Positions 53,313 to 62,705 are shown, counted from the first letter of the stretch. The stretch: 64,000 bases of DNA from an uncultured Bacteroidales bacterium (GCA_900541925.1 UQMB01000008.1:50775-114774); one strand, 5' to 3'. Notes: a model not told the origin generated them from the sequence alone. Numbers and translations: made by a program.

Positions 53313-53605
53313 ATGAATAAAGGGAAATACGTGCTCTCTCAGCTCCTATACTTCCTTGATCGCAACGATTTCAACTATCTCGCATGGAAATATGGTGGTG
53401 ACAAATATGTCAAGCAGTTCACCTGCTATAACCAACTATGCGTATGGATGTTCGGTCAGCTATCCAACCGTGAAAGTCTTCGAGATGTTGTTCTGGAAAC
53501 CCAAGCTCACGCGTCTAGGGGATACTACCTTGGATTTGGAAAGCATGCTGCCAAGAGTAGTCTCACAGATGCCAATACGAAGCGTGATTATCGCATTTTC
53601 GAGGT
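53313..53605 (+). pseudogene. IS4-family transposase, N-terminal fragment (DUF4372 type)
   Basis: Begins MNKGKYVLSQLLYFLDRNDF, then YVKQFTCYNQLCVWMFGQLS, NRESLRDVVLETQAHASRGY, YLGFGKHAAKSSLTDAN and KRDYRIFE, the N-terminal domain of a common Bacteroidota IS4 transposase. After about 53605 the similarity stops; no catalytic residue remains. The sequence to 53780 is open but unrecognisable. The left end of the IS may lie between 53200 and 53312. The remaining bases to 53932 show nothing I can support. Confidence 0.85.
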
Positions 53606-53932
53606 CAAAACTCTTCTTAATCGACAAAATTACCCAAAAAAGCGCCTCTTATCCGACAAAACTGCTCATTCGGGCATTTCACGAGATTATTATTGTAAAA
53701 AATTTCATTCTTAAAAATGCAACATGGCAGTCTTTGATAAGAATTCGTCATGAGCACCTATACGTCGCCAAACTTTCTTGACGGCATCACATAATATGCA
53801 TATATGTAAGCTATATATGGCTTATATTTGTCCAATTACTTCAGAAACGGCATTCAAACATTTTCCATTTGCTTGCGATATTGTACAAAATTTGTCTTAC
53901 TCTGCAAGTAAATAGAACAAATACGTAAAACC

Positions 53933-54270
53933 ATGAGCATTGCAGACTGGATAGAAGGACTGGCTCCGAGCAGCCGATACACATTCTCCAAAGAGGATGT
54001 GCGGAAGGCTTTTCCCTCGATGTCCGCCACTACCGTCGCCACGTCCTTGCACCGCGCCGTGGCCAACGGCCGGGTCTTCTCCCCTTGCCGCGGTTTTTAT
54101 GTGGTCGTACCCGAGGAGTACCGTTTATGGAAGGCAGTGCCGCAGGAAGTGTCTCTGGACCGGATGATGCAGTATCTCCAGCGGAAATACTACGTCGCAC
54201 TGCTTAGAGCCGCTGAGCGCCACGGAGCAGCGCACCAGGCACCGATGGGCTTCCAGGTGATGGTTGAGCC
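53933..54270 (+). pseudogene. AbiEi-like antitoxin, C-terminally truncated
   Basis: MSIADWIEGLAPSSRYTFSK then DVRKAFPSMSATTVATSLHR, NGRVFSPCRGFYVVVPEEY and LQRKYYVALLRAAERHGAAH. This is the winged-helix antitoxin domain and start of the regulatory domain of AbiEi (type IV toxin-antitoxin, AbiE). After QVMVEPP near 54270 the homology breaks off at a transposase fragment. No AbiEii toxin gene follows, so the system is not functional here. GC is closer to the core than to the AT-rich neighbours. Confidence 0.82.
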
Positions 54271-54404
54271 GCCTGTTCGGACTGAAAACTTATTCCAAGT
54301 CGCTCAAGCGCTTCATTAAGGCCGCCGTATGGTATCCTGATGAAGAGGATAGGACTAAGTGGCAAATTTACTTCAGCTCTGCAACCGGCCCCACAAGTTA
54401 TTGA
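54271..54404 (+). pseudogene. Transposase fragment joined to the AbiEi remnant
   Basis: In the +1 frame relative to AbiEi the text reads LFGLKTYSKSLKRFIKAAVW, YPDEEDRTKWQIYFSSATGP and a stop at 54402-54404. This matches my recollection of a Bacteroidota IS4-type transposase (KSLKRxIKxAVW with KxxxYFS). Only about 45 residues remain. It explains why AbiEi stops. Confidence 0.6.
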
Positions 54405-54520
54405 CAAACTTTTCAAAGAACTGGTTTTATTTACTGACAGGGCCGCTTAGGACCTGAAAAAATTAACGAATTATTGTTATTATTCAACGGGGTTGTTTTC
54501 CGTTGAAAATGAACACCCCG

Positions 54521-55879
54521 TTAGACATCCCCATTCGATAAACCACCTAGATCAACTTTGTATTCTATCGGCGCCGCCGCACCTTTATCCAAGAACATCA
54601 CCATATAGACCGGCACATAAGTAATTCGACCACCGACTGATAGATTGTCATTGTTCAACACCAGTGCTTCCTGGATATCATACTCATCGCAATCCATAAT
54701 GTTGGCGAGGGCACGATGGTAAGTATAATCCTTCCCGGACTTGACCTCGATGGGAAGAATCCTGTCCCCCTGCTCTATGACGAAGTCCAGCTCTCCCCTC
54801 TTCTTGCTGTTGTAGTAATAGGGCTCCAGACCGTGTGCGACAAGTTCCTGCGCCACAACATTCTCATAGATAGAACCGAAGTTGATGTCCTTATCGCCTT
54901 TGATAATCCGCATCTGGATGCCGTTGGCATATTGGGCTGCCAGTAGACCAATGTCGCTGAGGAAGAGCTTGAGAAGGTTGCGGGCGCGAGACAGCAGCAG
55001 AGGGACCTTGGGCTCCTCTACACTATACACTGGTATGGCAACACCAGCATGCTTCAGCCAGAGGAAGCTGTTCTCATAGCGTTCATACTTAGCATTCTCG
55101 TTGAGGCGCTTGAGGATAAAACGCTTGTTCTTGGCATTGAGTTCCGGCGGAATCAGGTTGAATATCTCCTCGATATACAATTTATTATCCGGATCGTACT
55201 TGGCTATATCCTTCTTATAAAGTTGAATAATCTCTTGCTGTACCGCCAACACATCCCGCAAGTTATTACTTTCAAGATACTTGCTGACCGCTGCCGGCAT
55301 ACCCCCTACAATTAGGTAGAGCCGGAACAGCTCCATCATCTTGTTATGTATGAATCCATCGACCGGAATCCTTTTCGTCCAGGCATCTTTTAGCGTGGAA
55401 ATAACATTTTCATTGATTCCCACACAAGTAATGAACTCTTCGAAATCCAACGGAAACATCTCCTTCACGCCCATATAGCCGACAGGGACTGAACGGATAT
55501 CTTTCAATTCCACACCGAGCAGAGAGCCACTCAAAATATAGCGATATGAGCCTTCATCCACCAGAAACTTGATGGCGGTCACAATATTCGGACACTCCTG
55601 AACCTCGTCAAAGAATATCAGCGTGTCCCCTTTTATCATTGGCACATTCGTGATGGTCGACAAACGCATCAGTATGTCGGCGCTTCCCTTAGCATCCTTG
55701 AACAATCCAACGACATCGGGATTCTCGATGAAGTTGATCTCGATGAAACTCTTGAAAGTCTTGCCGAACTCGCGGATGGAATAGGTCTTTCCGACTTGTC
55801 GTGCACCCGTTATCAGCAATGCATTAGAAGATTTTTGGTAATAATCTTTTAAATAACTGTCTATCTTTCTACTAAGCAT
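54521..55879 (-). CDS. AAA ATPase with DUF4143 domain
   Basis: 452 residues: N-terminal AAA_14-type ATPase with Walker A ITGARQVGKTYS, Walker B TLIFFDEVQECP and sensor region YILSGSLLG, then a DUF4143 domain. The C-terminal segment KKRGELDFVIEQGDRILPIE followed by VKSGKDY has the D...ExK pattern of PD-(D/E)XK folds. Common, frequently transferred family in Bacteroidota; biochemical role unclear, sometimes linked to defence. Intact and in its own transcription unit, flanked by decayed elements. Confidence 0.9.
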   Translation of the reverse strand: MLSRKIDSYLKDYYQKSSNALLITGARQVGKTYSIREFGKTFKSFIEINFIENPDVVGLFKDAKGSADILMRLSTITNVPMIKGDTLIFFDEVQECPNIVTAIKFLVDEGSYRYILSGSLLGVELKDIRSVPVGYMGVKEMFPLDFEEFITCVGINENVISTLKDAWTKRIPVDGFIHNKMMELFRLYLIVGGMPAAVSKYLESNNLRDVLAVQQEIIQLYKKDIAKYDPDNKLYIEEIFNLIPPELNAKNKRFILKRLNENAKYERYENSFLWLKHAGVAIPVYSVEEPKVPLLLSRARNLLKLFLSDIGLLAAQYANGIQMRIIKGDKDINFGSIYENVVAQELVAHGLEPYYYNSKKRGELDFVIEQGDRILPIEVKSGKDYTYHRALANIMDCDEYDIQEALVLNNDNLSVGGRITYVPVYMVMFLDKGAAAPIEYKVDLGGLSNGDV

Positions 55880-56042
55880 ACCACATCTTTTTTCTAACGC
55901 AATTTATGGACAAATTTCCACTTTTCCAAAGGAATTATGAGGATTCCTTCCACTTTTCCAAAAACAAGGGGGAGAAGCGCCGATAGTTTCGTGAAAGGCA
56001 TCGACTTTATCCCTGCATTCCTATATACATCCATTAAAGTAA

Positions 56043-56113
56043 AGTCAAAATAAGGGAAGAGACGAGATGGCTGCGCCATGAAGAAATGGCTGAAGCTGTT
56101 TCTTCTTTTTCCG
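56043..56113 (+). repeat. Left copy of an imperfect direct repeat of about 70 bp
   Basis: Aligns with 60817-60893. Shared blocks include AGGGAAGA, GAGATGGCTGCGCCATG, AAATGG and AGCTGTT, then a T/C-rich tract, with a few mismatches and one 4-base gap. The core ATGGC-TGC-GCCAT is itself palindromic. The rest of 55880-56257 is AT-rich and shows nothing else I can support. Confidence 0.75.
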
Positions 56114-56257
56114 CAAATTGTTGTATATCATAAAATTACCATCTACACAATATGACATTTAAGACACATCACTTAAACAAATACTAAAAGTAGAAGCACA
56201 AACTTTAACCTAAATTTTTCAGCTATAACGTATATTCTTTCAAATGAATTCGAAGAA

Positions 56258-56878
56258 ATGACGGGTTCGGCCAAAGGCGTGACCGCCGCAAAGGTTTGCA
56301 GCCGTAAGTATATTCTTAACAAAGCTACTGTTGATTCTGTAAAAGTCAGCTATCAATCCTCAGCGAAATCCATTTTTAAGCAGCTCTCCAAGAACTGGAA
56401 ATCCCTCACCAATACGCAGATTCTCGCATGGAATACGCTTGCTCTCTCAGCCTAGTAAACGAATTCTCGATACCTCTGCCAAACTCACTGATTCTAACTC
56501 TACATGGATTGTGTATTGTGGTGCCACTACAGTTGCCAGTCCCACGACTATCGAAGGTGTCGAGGCGCCAGACGACGTAACTCTAACTATCAGCACCAGC
56601 GCAATGACTCTACTATTCGCAAGCGTCCCTTCTTTTGTAGCCGATATAAAACTCATCATCCTGACATCCGTATTTCAGAGCAACGGTGTTGTAAGGCTGC
56701 TTTATTCGCTGATCCTTACACTCCTGTAGCCACTACGATGGATATCAAAGCCTATTATGACGCCAAGAACGGTGCACCTACCGCCGATACAAAGGTCTTC
56801 TTATAGTGGTTCTACGTCAAAACCATCACCGATGAAAAGTCAGACGAAATGATGGGTTATGCACAACTCGCAGAGTAA
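56258..56878 (+). pseudogene. Second decayed copy of the unknown family also found at 25149
   Basis: Begins MTGSAKGVTAAKVCSRKYIL, then VKVSYQSSAKSIFKQLSKNW and KSLTNTQILAWNTLALSA. A frameshift near 56453 leads to KRILDTSAKLTDSNSTWIVY and TIEGVEAPDDVTLTISTSAM. A second shift near 56690 leads to DPYTPVATTMDIKAYYDAKN, followed by an in-frame TAG at about 56804 before WFYVKTITDEKSDEMMGYAQ. So there are at least three lesions. It shows the N-terminal half that the 25149 copy lacks. Function unknown. Confidence 0.78.
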
Positions 56879-56969
56879 ATCTTAACCTAACGATGAAACG
56901 ACTACCGGCCCTGCAGAGATGCACGTTCGGTAGTTTTCATAAAAGACATAATATTTTCCATTTTTTTGC

Positions 56970-56999
56970 TTTGGCATATAAAATTTATATGTAATTTTG
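56970..56999 (+). promoter_or_regulatory. Promoter of the XRE/AAA/subtilisin operon
   Basis: TTTG at 56970-56973, 18 bases, TAATTTTG at 56992-56999, giving a leader of about 18 bases before the TTG at 57024. Confidence 0.55.
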
Positions 57000-57023
57000 C
57001 ATATTACATCAAACTTTTGAGCT

Positions 57024-57227
57024 TTGGGCAAAAAATTAAATAGAATAAAGATAGTTCTCCATGAATGCGAAAAGACTAATCGGTGGCTTGCCGAACATAT
57101 AAATGTAAACGAAAGTACTGTCTCAAGGTGGTGCACAAATGATGCGCAACCGTCAATTGAGACATTAGATGAAATCGCAAAAATTCTTCATGTTGACATT
57201 AGAGAACTTTTACAAAAAACTAAATAG
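57024..57227 (+). CDS. XRE-family regulator (67 residues)
   Basis: Small Cro/CI-type protein: KTNRWLAEHINVNESTVSRW is the helix-turn-helix, followed by QPSIETLDEIAKILHVDIRE. The start is TTG (reading GKKLNRIKIVL), as no ATG is available. It is the first gene of a three-gene operon, 5 bases before the ATPase, and likely controls it. Confidence 0.85.
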   Translation: MGKKLNRIKIVLHECEKTNRWLAEHINVNESTVSRWCTNDAQPSIETLDEIAKILHVDIRELLQKTK

Positions 57228-57232
57228 AAATT

Positions 57233-58234
57233 ATGGCACGAGCAGATTTAATCGTCGAACTGGTTAAATACGGAATGAACGGGGATAAAACAAAATTTAA
57301 AAAAATTTCCGAAGCCATCATTGCCGAAGAACGTCAGAAAAACCACTCTATTCTTGCCGACAAAATTGAATTTGAAATTCGAGCATATAGCGCGAGTCAC
57401 GAATCATCAAGATTTAGCCCTATAACGAGAAATTTGGAATCTTCTGCAGAAGGTTTTATTACTGAAATAGTCCCTCAAAAAACGTTTAAGGATCTTATCC
57501 TCCCAAACGATGTAAAAGATTGCTGCGAAAAGTTTATTGAGGAACATATGCGTGCTGATTTATTGCGCTCATATGGTCTTGAACCAAGAAATAAGGTATT
57601 GTTTATCGGTGCTCCTGGCAATGGAAAAACTTCACTTGCAGAAATAATTGCCAATGAGTTGATGGTTCCATTGTATGTTGTCAAATACGACAGCATTATT
57701 GGCGCATATTTAGGAGAAACAGCCTCCCGTTTAAGGAAGCTCATTGAATACGCAAAGACACAAAGGTGCGTTTTGTTCTTTGACGAATTTGAAACTATTG
57801 GCAAAGAACGTGGAGATCAGCACGAGACAGGAGAGATAAAAAGAGTCGTCAGCTCACTCCTGCTTCAGATGGATTCGATACCAAGTTATGTAACAATAAT
57901 TGCGGCCACAAATCATCCAGAGCTCCTCGATAAAGCGGCGTGGAGAAGGTTTCAGATGAGATTGGAGCTACCTATGCCTACGCGTGCTAACATTGTCAAC
58001 TGGCTTGTTGATTTTGAGAACAAACATGGCATTCATTTAAATTACGCATATGAAACTCTGGCGAAAAAATTATATGGTGCCAATTTCTCTGAAATTGAAG
58101 AATTTGGCCTTTCAGTGGTGAGAAGATATGTGCTTGGCCTTCCTAACGACAATATGCGCTCAATAGTTAACGATGAGCTTAAACGTTGGTCAATATCCAA
58201 TGCTAAAATTGATAAAGAAGTAGAATCGAAATAA
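57233..58234 (+). CDS. AAA+ ATPase, IetA-like partner of the subtilisin
   Basis: 333 residues. Walker A GAPGNGKT (126-133), Walker B CVLFFDEFETIG near 180, an FtsH/Cdc48-like second region of homology (AATNHPELLDKAAWRRFQMR) and a C-terminal lid. It lies 1 base before the subtilisin gene. An AAA ATPase with an S8 protease is the composition of IetAS, described as a plasmid-maintenance and anti-phage pair. My naming rests on gene composition and order. Confidence 0.85.
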   Translation: MARADLIVELVKYGMNGDKTKFKKISEAIIAEERQKNHSILADKIEFEIRAYSASHESSRFSPITRNLESSAEGFITEIVPQKTFKDLILPNDVKDCCEKFIEEHMRADLLRSYGLEPRNKVLFIGAPGNGKTSLAEIIANELMVPLYVVKYDSIIGAYLGETASRLRKLIEYAKTQRCVLFFDEFETIGKERGDQHETGEIKRVVSSLLLQMDSIPSYVTIIAATNHPELLDKAAWRRFQMRLELPMPTRANIVNWLVDFENKHGIHLNYAYETLAKKLYGANFSEIEEFGLSVVRRYVLGLPNDNMRSIVNDELKRWSISNAKIDKEVESK

Positions 58235-58235
58235 C

Positions 58236-60794
58236 ATGGCAAATTACCCTATTCTAGTCTTTCCAGATCGAGATAATAATGTTCAAAGGGAAAGACGGTC
58301 TCCTCGTCCAATACCGCATGCTGTAGGACCATCAGCCTCTCGCCAAGAAGAAAGACTTGGCCCGAAATTTCAGGTTCTTCAGGACACTTTTAGTGCCAGA
58401 AGAGCAAGATTGGCTTCATCCGCCGACGCAATTGACCCTGAAGAAGTTTTGGTCCTTGAAACTGTAGGAAGTGTGAATGATTTTATTAACGCTGTTAAAA
58501 GAGTTGAAGGACTTGATTGGTTAGGCGATTTTGACACAGAAGAATGTGATCAAGATGATGACTTTCACATGTGTGTCGGACAAAATTATGTTGAAGGGCA
58601 ATTAACTGATGGAAAACTGTATTTAATCTCTTCCAATAGTCAGGCTCTTTCTCAACTTTTACGTTTATGGACTCTTTACCAGCGTGGGGAACAATTTGAT
58701 TATGGTTTGTCAAAGTTTAGAAATGTATTTTCACTGTTAAGGACGATTAGACCTTGGGGAATTGACGACAGAATTCCTCCGGAGGTTATAAGGTCATTTG
58801 ATGCTATACTTCAAGAGAATCATGGCAGAGATGTAAAAGTAGAAATTGAATTATGGCACAGAAGCAGCCCTGCTATTAGAGAGCAAAAGATACGCGAGTG
58901 TCATGACTTAATTCTTAAGAATGGTGGAAGTATACTTGCGCATTGTGATATACCCGAAATTGAATATACAGCATTTCTCGCATCATTACCCTGTGAATTA
59001 ATCAGAGATGTCGTAACACGAACAGATTACCGTCTATTTTCTTTTGATGGAATTATGTTTGCAAAACCTCAGGGGCAAAGTATATTTCGAAGTGAGCCTC
59101 TCCCCCCAGAGTCTTTATTGACATTTCATGGCAAAGAAGAAGAGGCTCCAGTAGGAGATCCAATTGTCGGTATTTTTGATGGAGTTCCATTAATTAACCA
59201 TTGTGTATTAAAAGACAGAATTATTTTTGATGATCCGGATGGTTTTGAAGACGATTATGCTGTCGAAGGAAGAGTACATGGAACAGCTATGTGCTCATGT
59301 ATCATTAAAGGCGACATTGGAGATAATCTGCCATATATCGGTAGCCCTTTATATTTGCGTCCAATTTTTACTTTGACTGAATTCAACGGCAAATATTATG
59401 AGCAAATGCCCAATGTGTTGCCAGCTGATTTTATTCATAGAGCTGTAAAGAGAATGTTTGAAGGAGACAATGGAGGTGATCCAGTTGCTCCATCTGTAAG
59501 AATAATTAATTTCTCTGTTGGAATTGAAGACTATCATTTTGCCGGCAAAATGAGTCCTCTTGCACGCATGCTTGATTGGCTGAGTAATAAATACCACGTT
59601 CTTTTTATTGTAAGTGCTGGAAATAGCGAGGATAGTATACCAACATACTTAAATAGCTCGCAATTATCGGCTTTATCGCAAGATGAGATTGCAAGACTGT
59701 TCTTTTTGAATTCGCTTACCAATATAAAAGAGCATTCCCTCCTATCTCCTGCTGAATCTATTAATAGTATTTCTGTTGGAGCTCTTCATGATGATTCGGC
59801 AGGAGCATTCATTCCTGCTAATTCAATAAATCCATATAATTCAATTGTTCCAAGTACCTATACGTCATTCGGCAATGGCTTGAATCGTTCTATTAAACCA
59901 GAAATTGTAGAAAAAGGTGGTCGATTAATATATCAAGATATGCCATATAATGGTTTCCTTATTAAAAATCATAATATTATGCGAGCACCAGGTATAATTG
60001 TTGCCCATCCGGATACTACTTTGAGGAACAACGCCAGAAGGCAAGGAACAAGCGAAGCCGCTGCATTAACAACTAGAAAAGCTTATTATTGTTATAAAGC
60101 CATTCAGCAATTGGAATCGAGATATCATGATATTATGGATTACTCTACCGAGATAATCAAAGCCATGTTAGTCCACGGTTGTTCGTGGAGGCAAATTGAA
60201 AATAACATAGATTCTCTTCTTCCTACCTCCTTAAATAAGACTCAGAGAAAAAAGATCAAGCGGAAGATGATTGGTTATGGAAAGAGCGAAATACAAGTAT
60301 CTACATATTGTGAAGATAATTACGCGACTGTTCTTGGTTACGGGGAAATAGGTGAAGACGAGGGGCATGAATATAGATTCCCATTACCAATATCTCTTGC
60401 TTCAAAAGCTTGTAAGCGCAAACTCACAATTACATTAGCTTGGTTCTCCGATATTAATTGCAAATCAGCCAGATATAAAGGTCGGAAAATATGGTTTAAA
60501 CCCACCAATAATGAAATAGCTGATAATCGCCTTGATAACAATTCTTTAGACTGTGTTAGAGGAACAGTCCAACATGAAGTATTTGAAGGAAAATCGGCAA
60601 TCCCTTTTACTGACGATGACGGATTTGTAAATATCCAGGTATTTTGTACAAAAGACGCTATCAGTAATCCTAGCATAAAATCAAAATACGCTCTCATTGT
60701 AACCATCGACACAGCGCCAGGAGATTCAATTCCTGTATACACTGAAGTGGCCAGTAAAATTAATATTCAGGTTCAAGTTCCGAATACCATTTAA
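58236..60794 (+). CDS. Subtilisin-like (S8) serine protease, IetS-like
   Basis: 852 residues, no signal peptide, so it acts in the cytoplasm. The complete S8 site is visible: Asp315 in VGIFDGVP, His348 in GRVHGTAM, oxyanion Asn463 in VSAGNSED and Ser606 in QGTSEAAA. A long N-terminal region (1-300) and a C-terminal beta-rich region (about 680-852) surround the protease and may hold a sensor. A cytoplasmic subtilisin operonic with an AAA ATPase fits a defence or toxin role. AT-rich codon use differs from the core genome. Confidence 0.87.
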   Translation: MANYPILVFPDRDNNVQRERRSPRPIPHAVGPSASRQEERLGPKFQVLQDTFSARRARLASSADAIDPEEVLVLETVGSVNDFINAVKRVEGLDWLGDFDTEECDQDDDFHMCVGQNYVEGQLTDGKLYLISSNSQALSQLLRLWTLYQRGEQFDYGLSKFRNVFSLLRTIRPWGIDDRIPPEVIRSFDAILQENHGRDVKVEIELWHRSSPAIREQKIRECHDLILKNGGSILAHCDIPEIEYTAFLASLPCELIRDVVTRTDYRLFSFDGIMFAKPQGQSIFRSEPLPPESLLTFHGKEEEAPVGDPIVGIFDGVPLINHCVLKDRIIFDDPDGFEDDYAVEGRVHGTAMCSCIIKGDIGDNLPYIGSPLYLRPIFTLTEFNGKYYEQMPNVLPADFIHRAVKRMFEGDNGGDPVAPSVRIINFSVGIEDYHFAGKMSPLARMLDWLSNKYHVLFIVSAGNSEDSIPTYLNSSQLSALSQDEIARLFFLNSLTNIKEHSLLSPAESINSISVGALHDDSAGAFIPANSINPYNSIVPSTYTSFGNGLNRSIKPEIVEKGGRLIYQDMPYNGFLIKNHNIMRAPGIIVAHPDTTLRNNARRQGTSEAAALTTRKAYYCYKAIQQLESRYHDIMDYSTEIIKAMLVHGCSWRQIENNIDSLLPTSLNKTQRKKIKRKMIGYGKSEIQVSTYCEDNYATVLGYGEIGEDEGHEYRFPLPISLASKACKRKLTITLAWFSDINCKSARYKGRKIWFKPTNNEIADNRLDNNSLDCVRGTVQHEVFEGKSAIPFTDDDGFVNIQVFCTKDAISNPSIKSKYALIVTIDTAPGDSIPVYTEVASKINIQVQVPNTI

Positions 60795-60816
60795 TTATTG
60801 TACGAGACTGTAAACT

Positions 60817-60893
60817 AAAGTGTGTCAAGTAAAGGGAAGAAAAGAGATGGCTGCGCCATGGCTAAATGGTTCCAGCTGTTTTTTCTTTTGGCT
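60817..60893 (+). repeat. Right copy of the direct repeat flanking the subtilisin module
   Basis: Partner of 56043-56113, in the same orientation, starting 23 bases after the subtilisin stop. A downstream ORF (from ATG 60858 to 61133, reading MAKWFQLFFLLAARLIKQPE) overlaps it. I cannot tell whether that ORF is real, so I do not list it as a gene. Confidence 0.75.
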
Positions 60894-61120
60894 GCGAGAC
60901 TTATTAAGCAACCCGAAGGCAAAGATCGGCCCAAACGCCCCTCCGGCCTACCCAAGATGCCAGCCAACAGTCCCGAAAATATCCGTGAATCCACTCTCGA
61001 TTTTACAGCCCGTTTTGGCGAAATAAATCCCGACATGAACTATCTTTGCAGACGGGGTCTGTCGGGGCCCGAAAGGGCTGTTTTTGCCCCATTTCCCCTC
61101 TGTTCGAAGGGAGTCGATGA

Positions 61121-61147
61121 AAAAAATCGTTAAATCGACGATTTTTT
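61121..61147 (+). terminator. Hairpin terminator
   Basis: 10-bp perfect stem AAAAAATCGT / ACGATTTTTT with a 7-base loop, ending in a T run. From 61148 to 61337 I see nothing else. Confidence 0.7.
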
Positions 61148-61337
61148 GCGAAAAAACAAGTAAATTTTTGAGATTCCTATCTTTTAAGCCGTAAACTATT
61201 GATAGTCAACAGGTATTTGATAGTGCATCGGAAGTGATGCCCTAACAACTAACAATAACAGAAAATAACGACTGATTGCTTAAGTAATACGCGAAACTTT
61301 CTCCGGTATCATGAAGATAAGAGGCGAAGTTTGATGA

Positions 61338-61377
61338 TGCGACAAAAAATGCTTATTTTCGTCGCAGAATTTGCGAC
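61338..61377. promoter_or_regulatory. Three TGCGAC half-sites upstream of fic
   Basis: TGCGAC at 61338-61343, its complement GTCGCA at 61361-61366, and TGCGAC again at 61372-61377, around an AT-rich spacer. Possible operator or leader hairpin, 42 bases before the ATG at 61419. Confidence 0.4.
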
Positions 61378-61418
61378 GTTATTCGCTGATAATCGCCGCA
61401 TATAAAACATCAAATGCC

Positions 61419-62705
61419 ATGTATTTACACGAAAGGGACAATTGGACTGCGTTTAAATGGGATGCGACATCGCTTACAGCGATATTGGAAGAGGTCAGCA
61501 GAAAGCAAGGACTTCTCTACGGTAGACTCTCATTGCTGGGCTTCGACAGCAAGCTCAAGGCTATGGCGGAAAACCTCACCTACGATGTTGTCTATTCATC
61601 TGAAATTGAGGGCGTCCGTCTTAATGTTGACGAAGTGCGCTCTTCCATTGCCCGAAGACTCGGCATAGAGAACGTGAAATACACAGCTCCCTCGCATTAT
61701 GTAGACTCGGTTGTGGCTATATTACTTGAAGCAATGAGGGATTACTATCAGCCGTTGTCTAAGAAGAAACTATGCGCATGGCAGGCTGCGTTCTTCCCGT
61801 CAGGATATAGCGAGGGGGCTCAGATCGAAATAGGCAAGTACCGCACCCACGAGGAGCACATTGTTTCCGGGATGATGGGACGTGAACGGATTCACTATAT
61901 TGCTCCAGCGCCTGATCGTGTAGAGGAAGAAATGAAGAAATTCCTGGAGTGGTTCAACAGGGACACAGAAGAAAGCTCCGTGGTACGCTCCGCAATCGCA
62001 CACCTGTGGTTTGTGAGCATCCACCCGTTCGAGGATGGCAACGGCCGTCTTGCGCGCATTCTGTCCGACATTCTGCTGGCCCGTGCCGACAAGAGCGAGT
62101 TCCGTTTCTACAACATCTCCTCACAGATCAACAAGGATAAGAATCATTACTACAACATTCTAGAGAAGACGCAGCGTGGAGATGGCGACATCACTGAGTG
62201 GATTCATTGGTACGCCACTACCCTATCCCTGGCACTCGATGAGGCGGAGACCGTAGTAAGCACTATCTTGAACAAGAGTTTCTTCTGGCAAAAGGCTGCC
62301 ACTGTTGTCATGAGCCAGAGGCAGAAAGATGTCTTGAATATGTTCTTGGACGGTTACGAGGCCAAAATCAGTTCTAAGACATGGGCTTCGCTTGCGAAGT
62401 GTTCAAAGGATACAGCAATCCGCGATATCCAGGACCTCGTTGGGAAGAATATCCTTCGTGAGGACATTCCTGGAGCCAAGCGACCAAGTTATTCCATCAT
62501 CTATGATCCGGAGGATCTCACCATGTTCTTCACAGACGTCAGAATTGAGGAGCAAAATGGTTACCCGTACCTTCTTGCCACTTATAAAGGTAAGCTGCCA
62601 GTGAGTGAGAGAATCCTTCCTCTCGATGCCAAGAGATTCCGCATTGGGGACATGTCAGTAGAGAGCCTGCTGGCAAAATACTGCTCATATATCAAAATTA
62701 ATTGA
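61419..62705 (+). CDS. Fic-domain AMPylase (class II, self-inhibited)
   Basis: Transfers AMP (or another nucleotide) to target hydroxyls. 428 residues from the ATG at 61419; an in-frame TTG at 61371 gives a poor extension. The N-terminal inhibitory motif S-x3-E-G is SSEIEG (60-65). The active site is HPFEDGNGRLAR starting at His202. The C-terminal region includes a likely winged-helix segment (KISSKTWASLAKCSKDTAIR). All Fic residues are intact. Targets unknown; such standalone Fic proteins are common accessory genes in Bacteroidota. Confidence 0.93.
   Translation: MYLHERDNWTAFKWDATSLTAILEEVSRKQGLLYGRLSLLGFDSKLKAMAENLTYDVVYSSEIEGVRLNVDEVRSSIARRLGIENVKYTAPSHYVDSVVAILLEAMRDYYQPLSKKKLCAWQAAFFPSGYSEGAQIEIGKYRTHEEHIVSGMMGRERIHYIAPAPDRVEEEMKKFLEWFNRDTEESSVVRSAIAHLWFVSIHPFEDGNGRLARILSDILLARADKSEFRFYNISSQINKDKNHYYNILEKTQRGDGDITEWIHWYATTLSLALDEAETVVSTILNKSFFWQKAATVVMSQRQKDVLNMFLDGYEAKISSKTWASLAKCSKDTAIRDIQDLVGKNILREDIPGAKRPSYSIIYDPEDLTMFFTDVRIEEQNGYPYLLATYKGKLPVSERILPLDAKRFRIGDMSVESLLAKYCSYIKIN

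Noticed and set aside
26509..53605. The two IS4 fragments as halves of one element split by rearrangement
   Set aside because: The C-terminal piece at 26509 and the N-terminal piece at 53313 belong to different IS4 subgroups.
60858..61133. Plus-strand ORF reading MAKWFQLFFLLAARLIKQPE onward
   Set aside because: It overlaps the direct repeat, competes with other open frames in the same place, and resembles no family I can name; not enough to call a gene.
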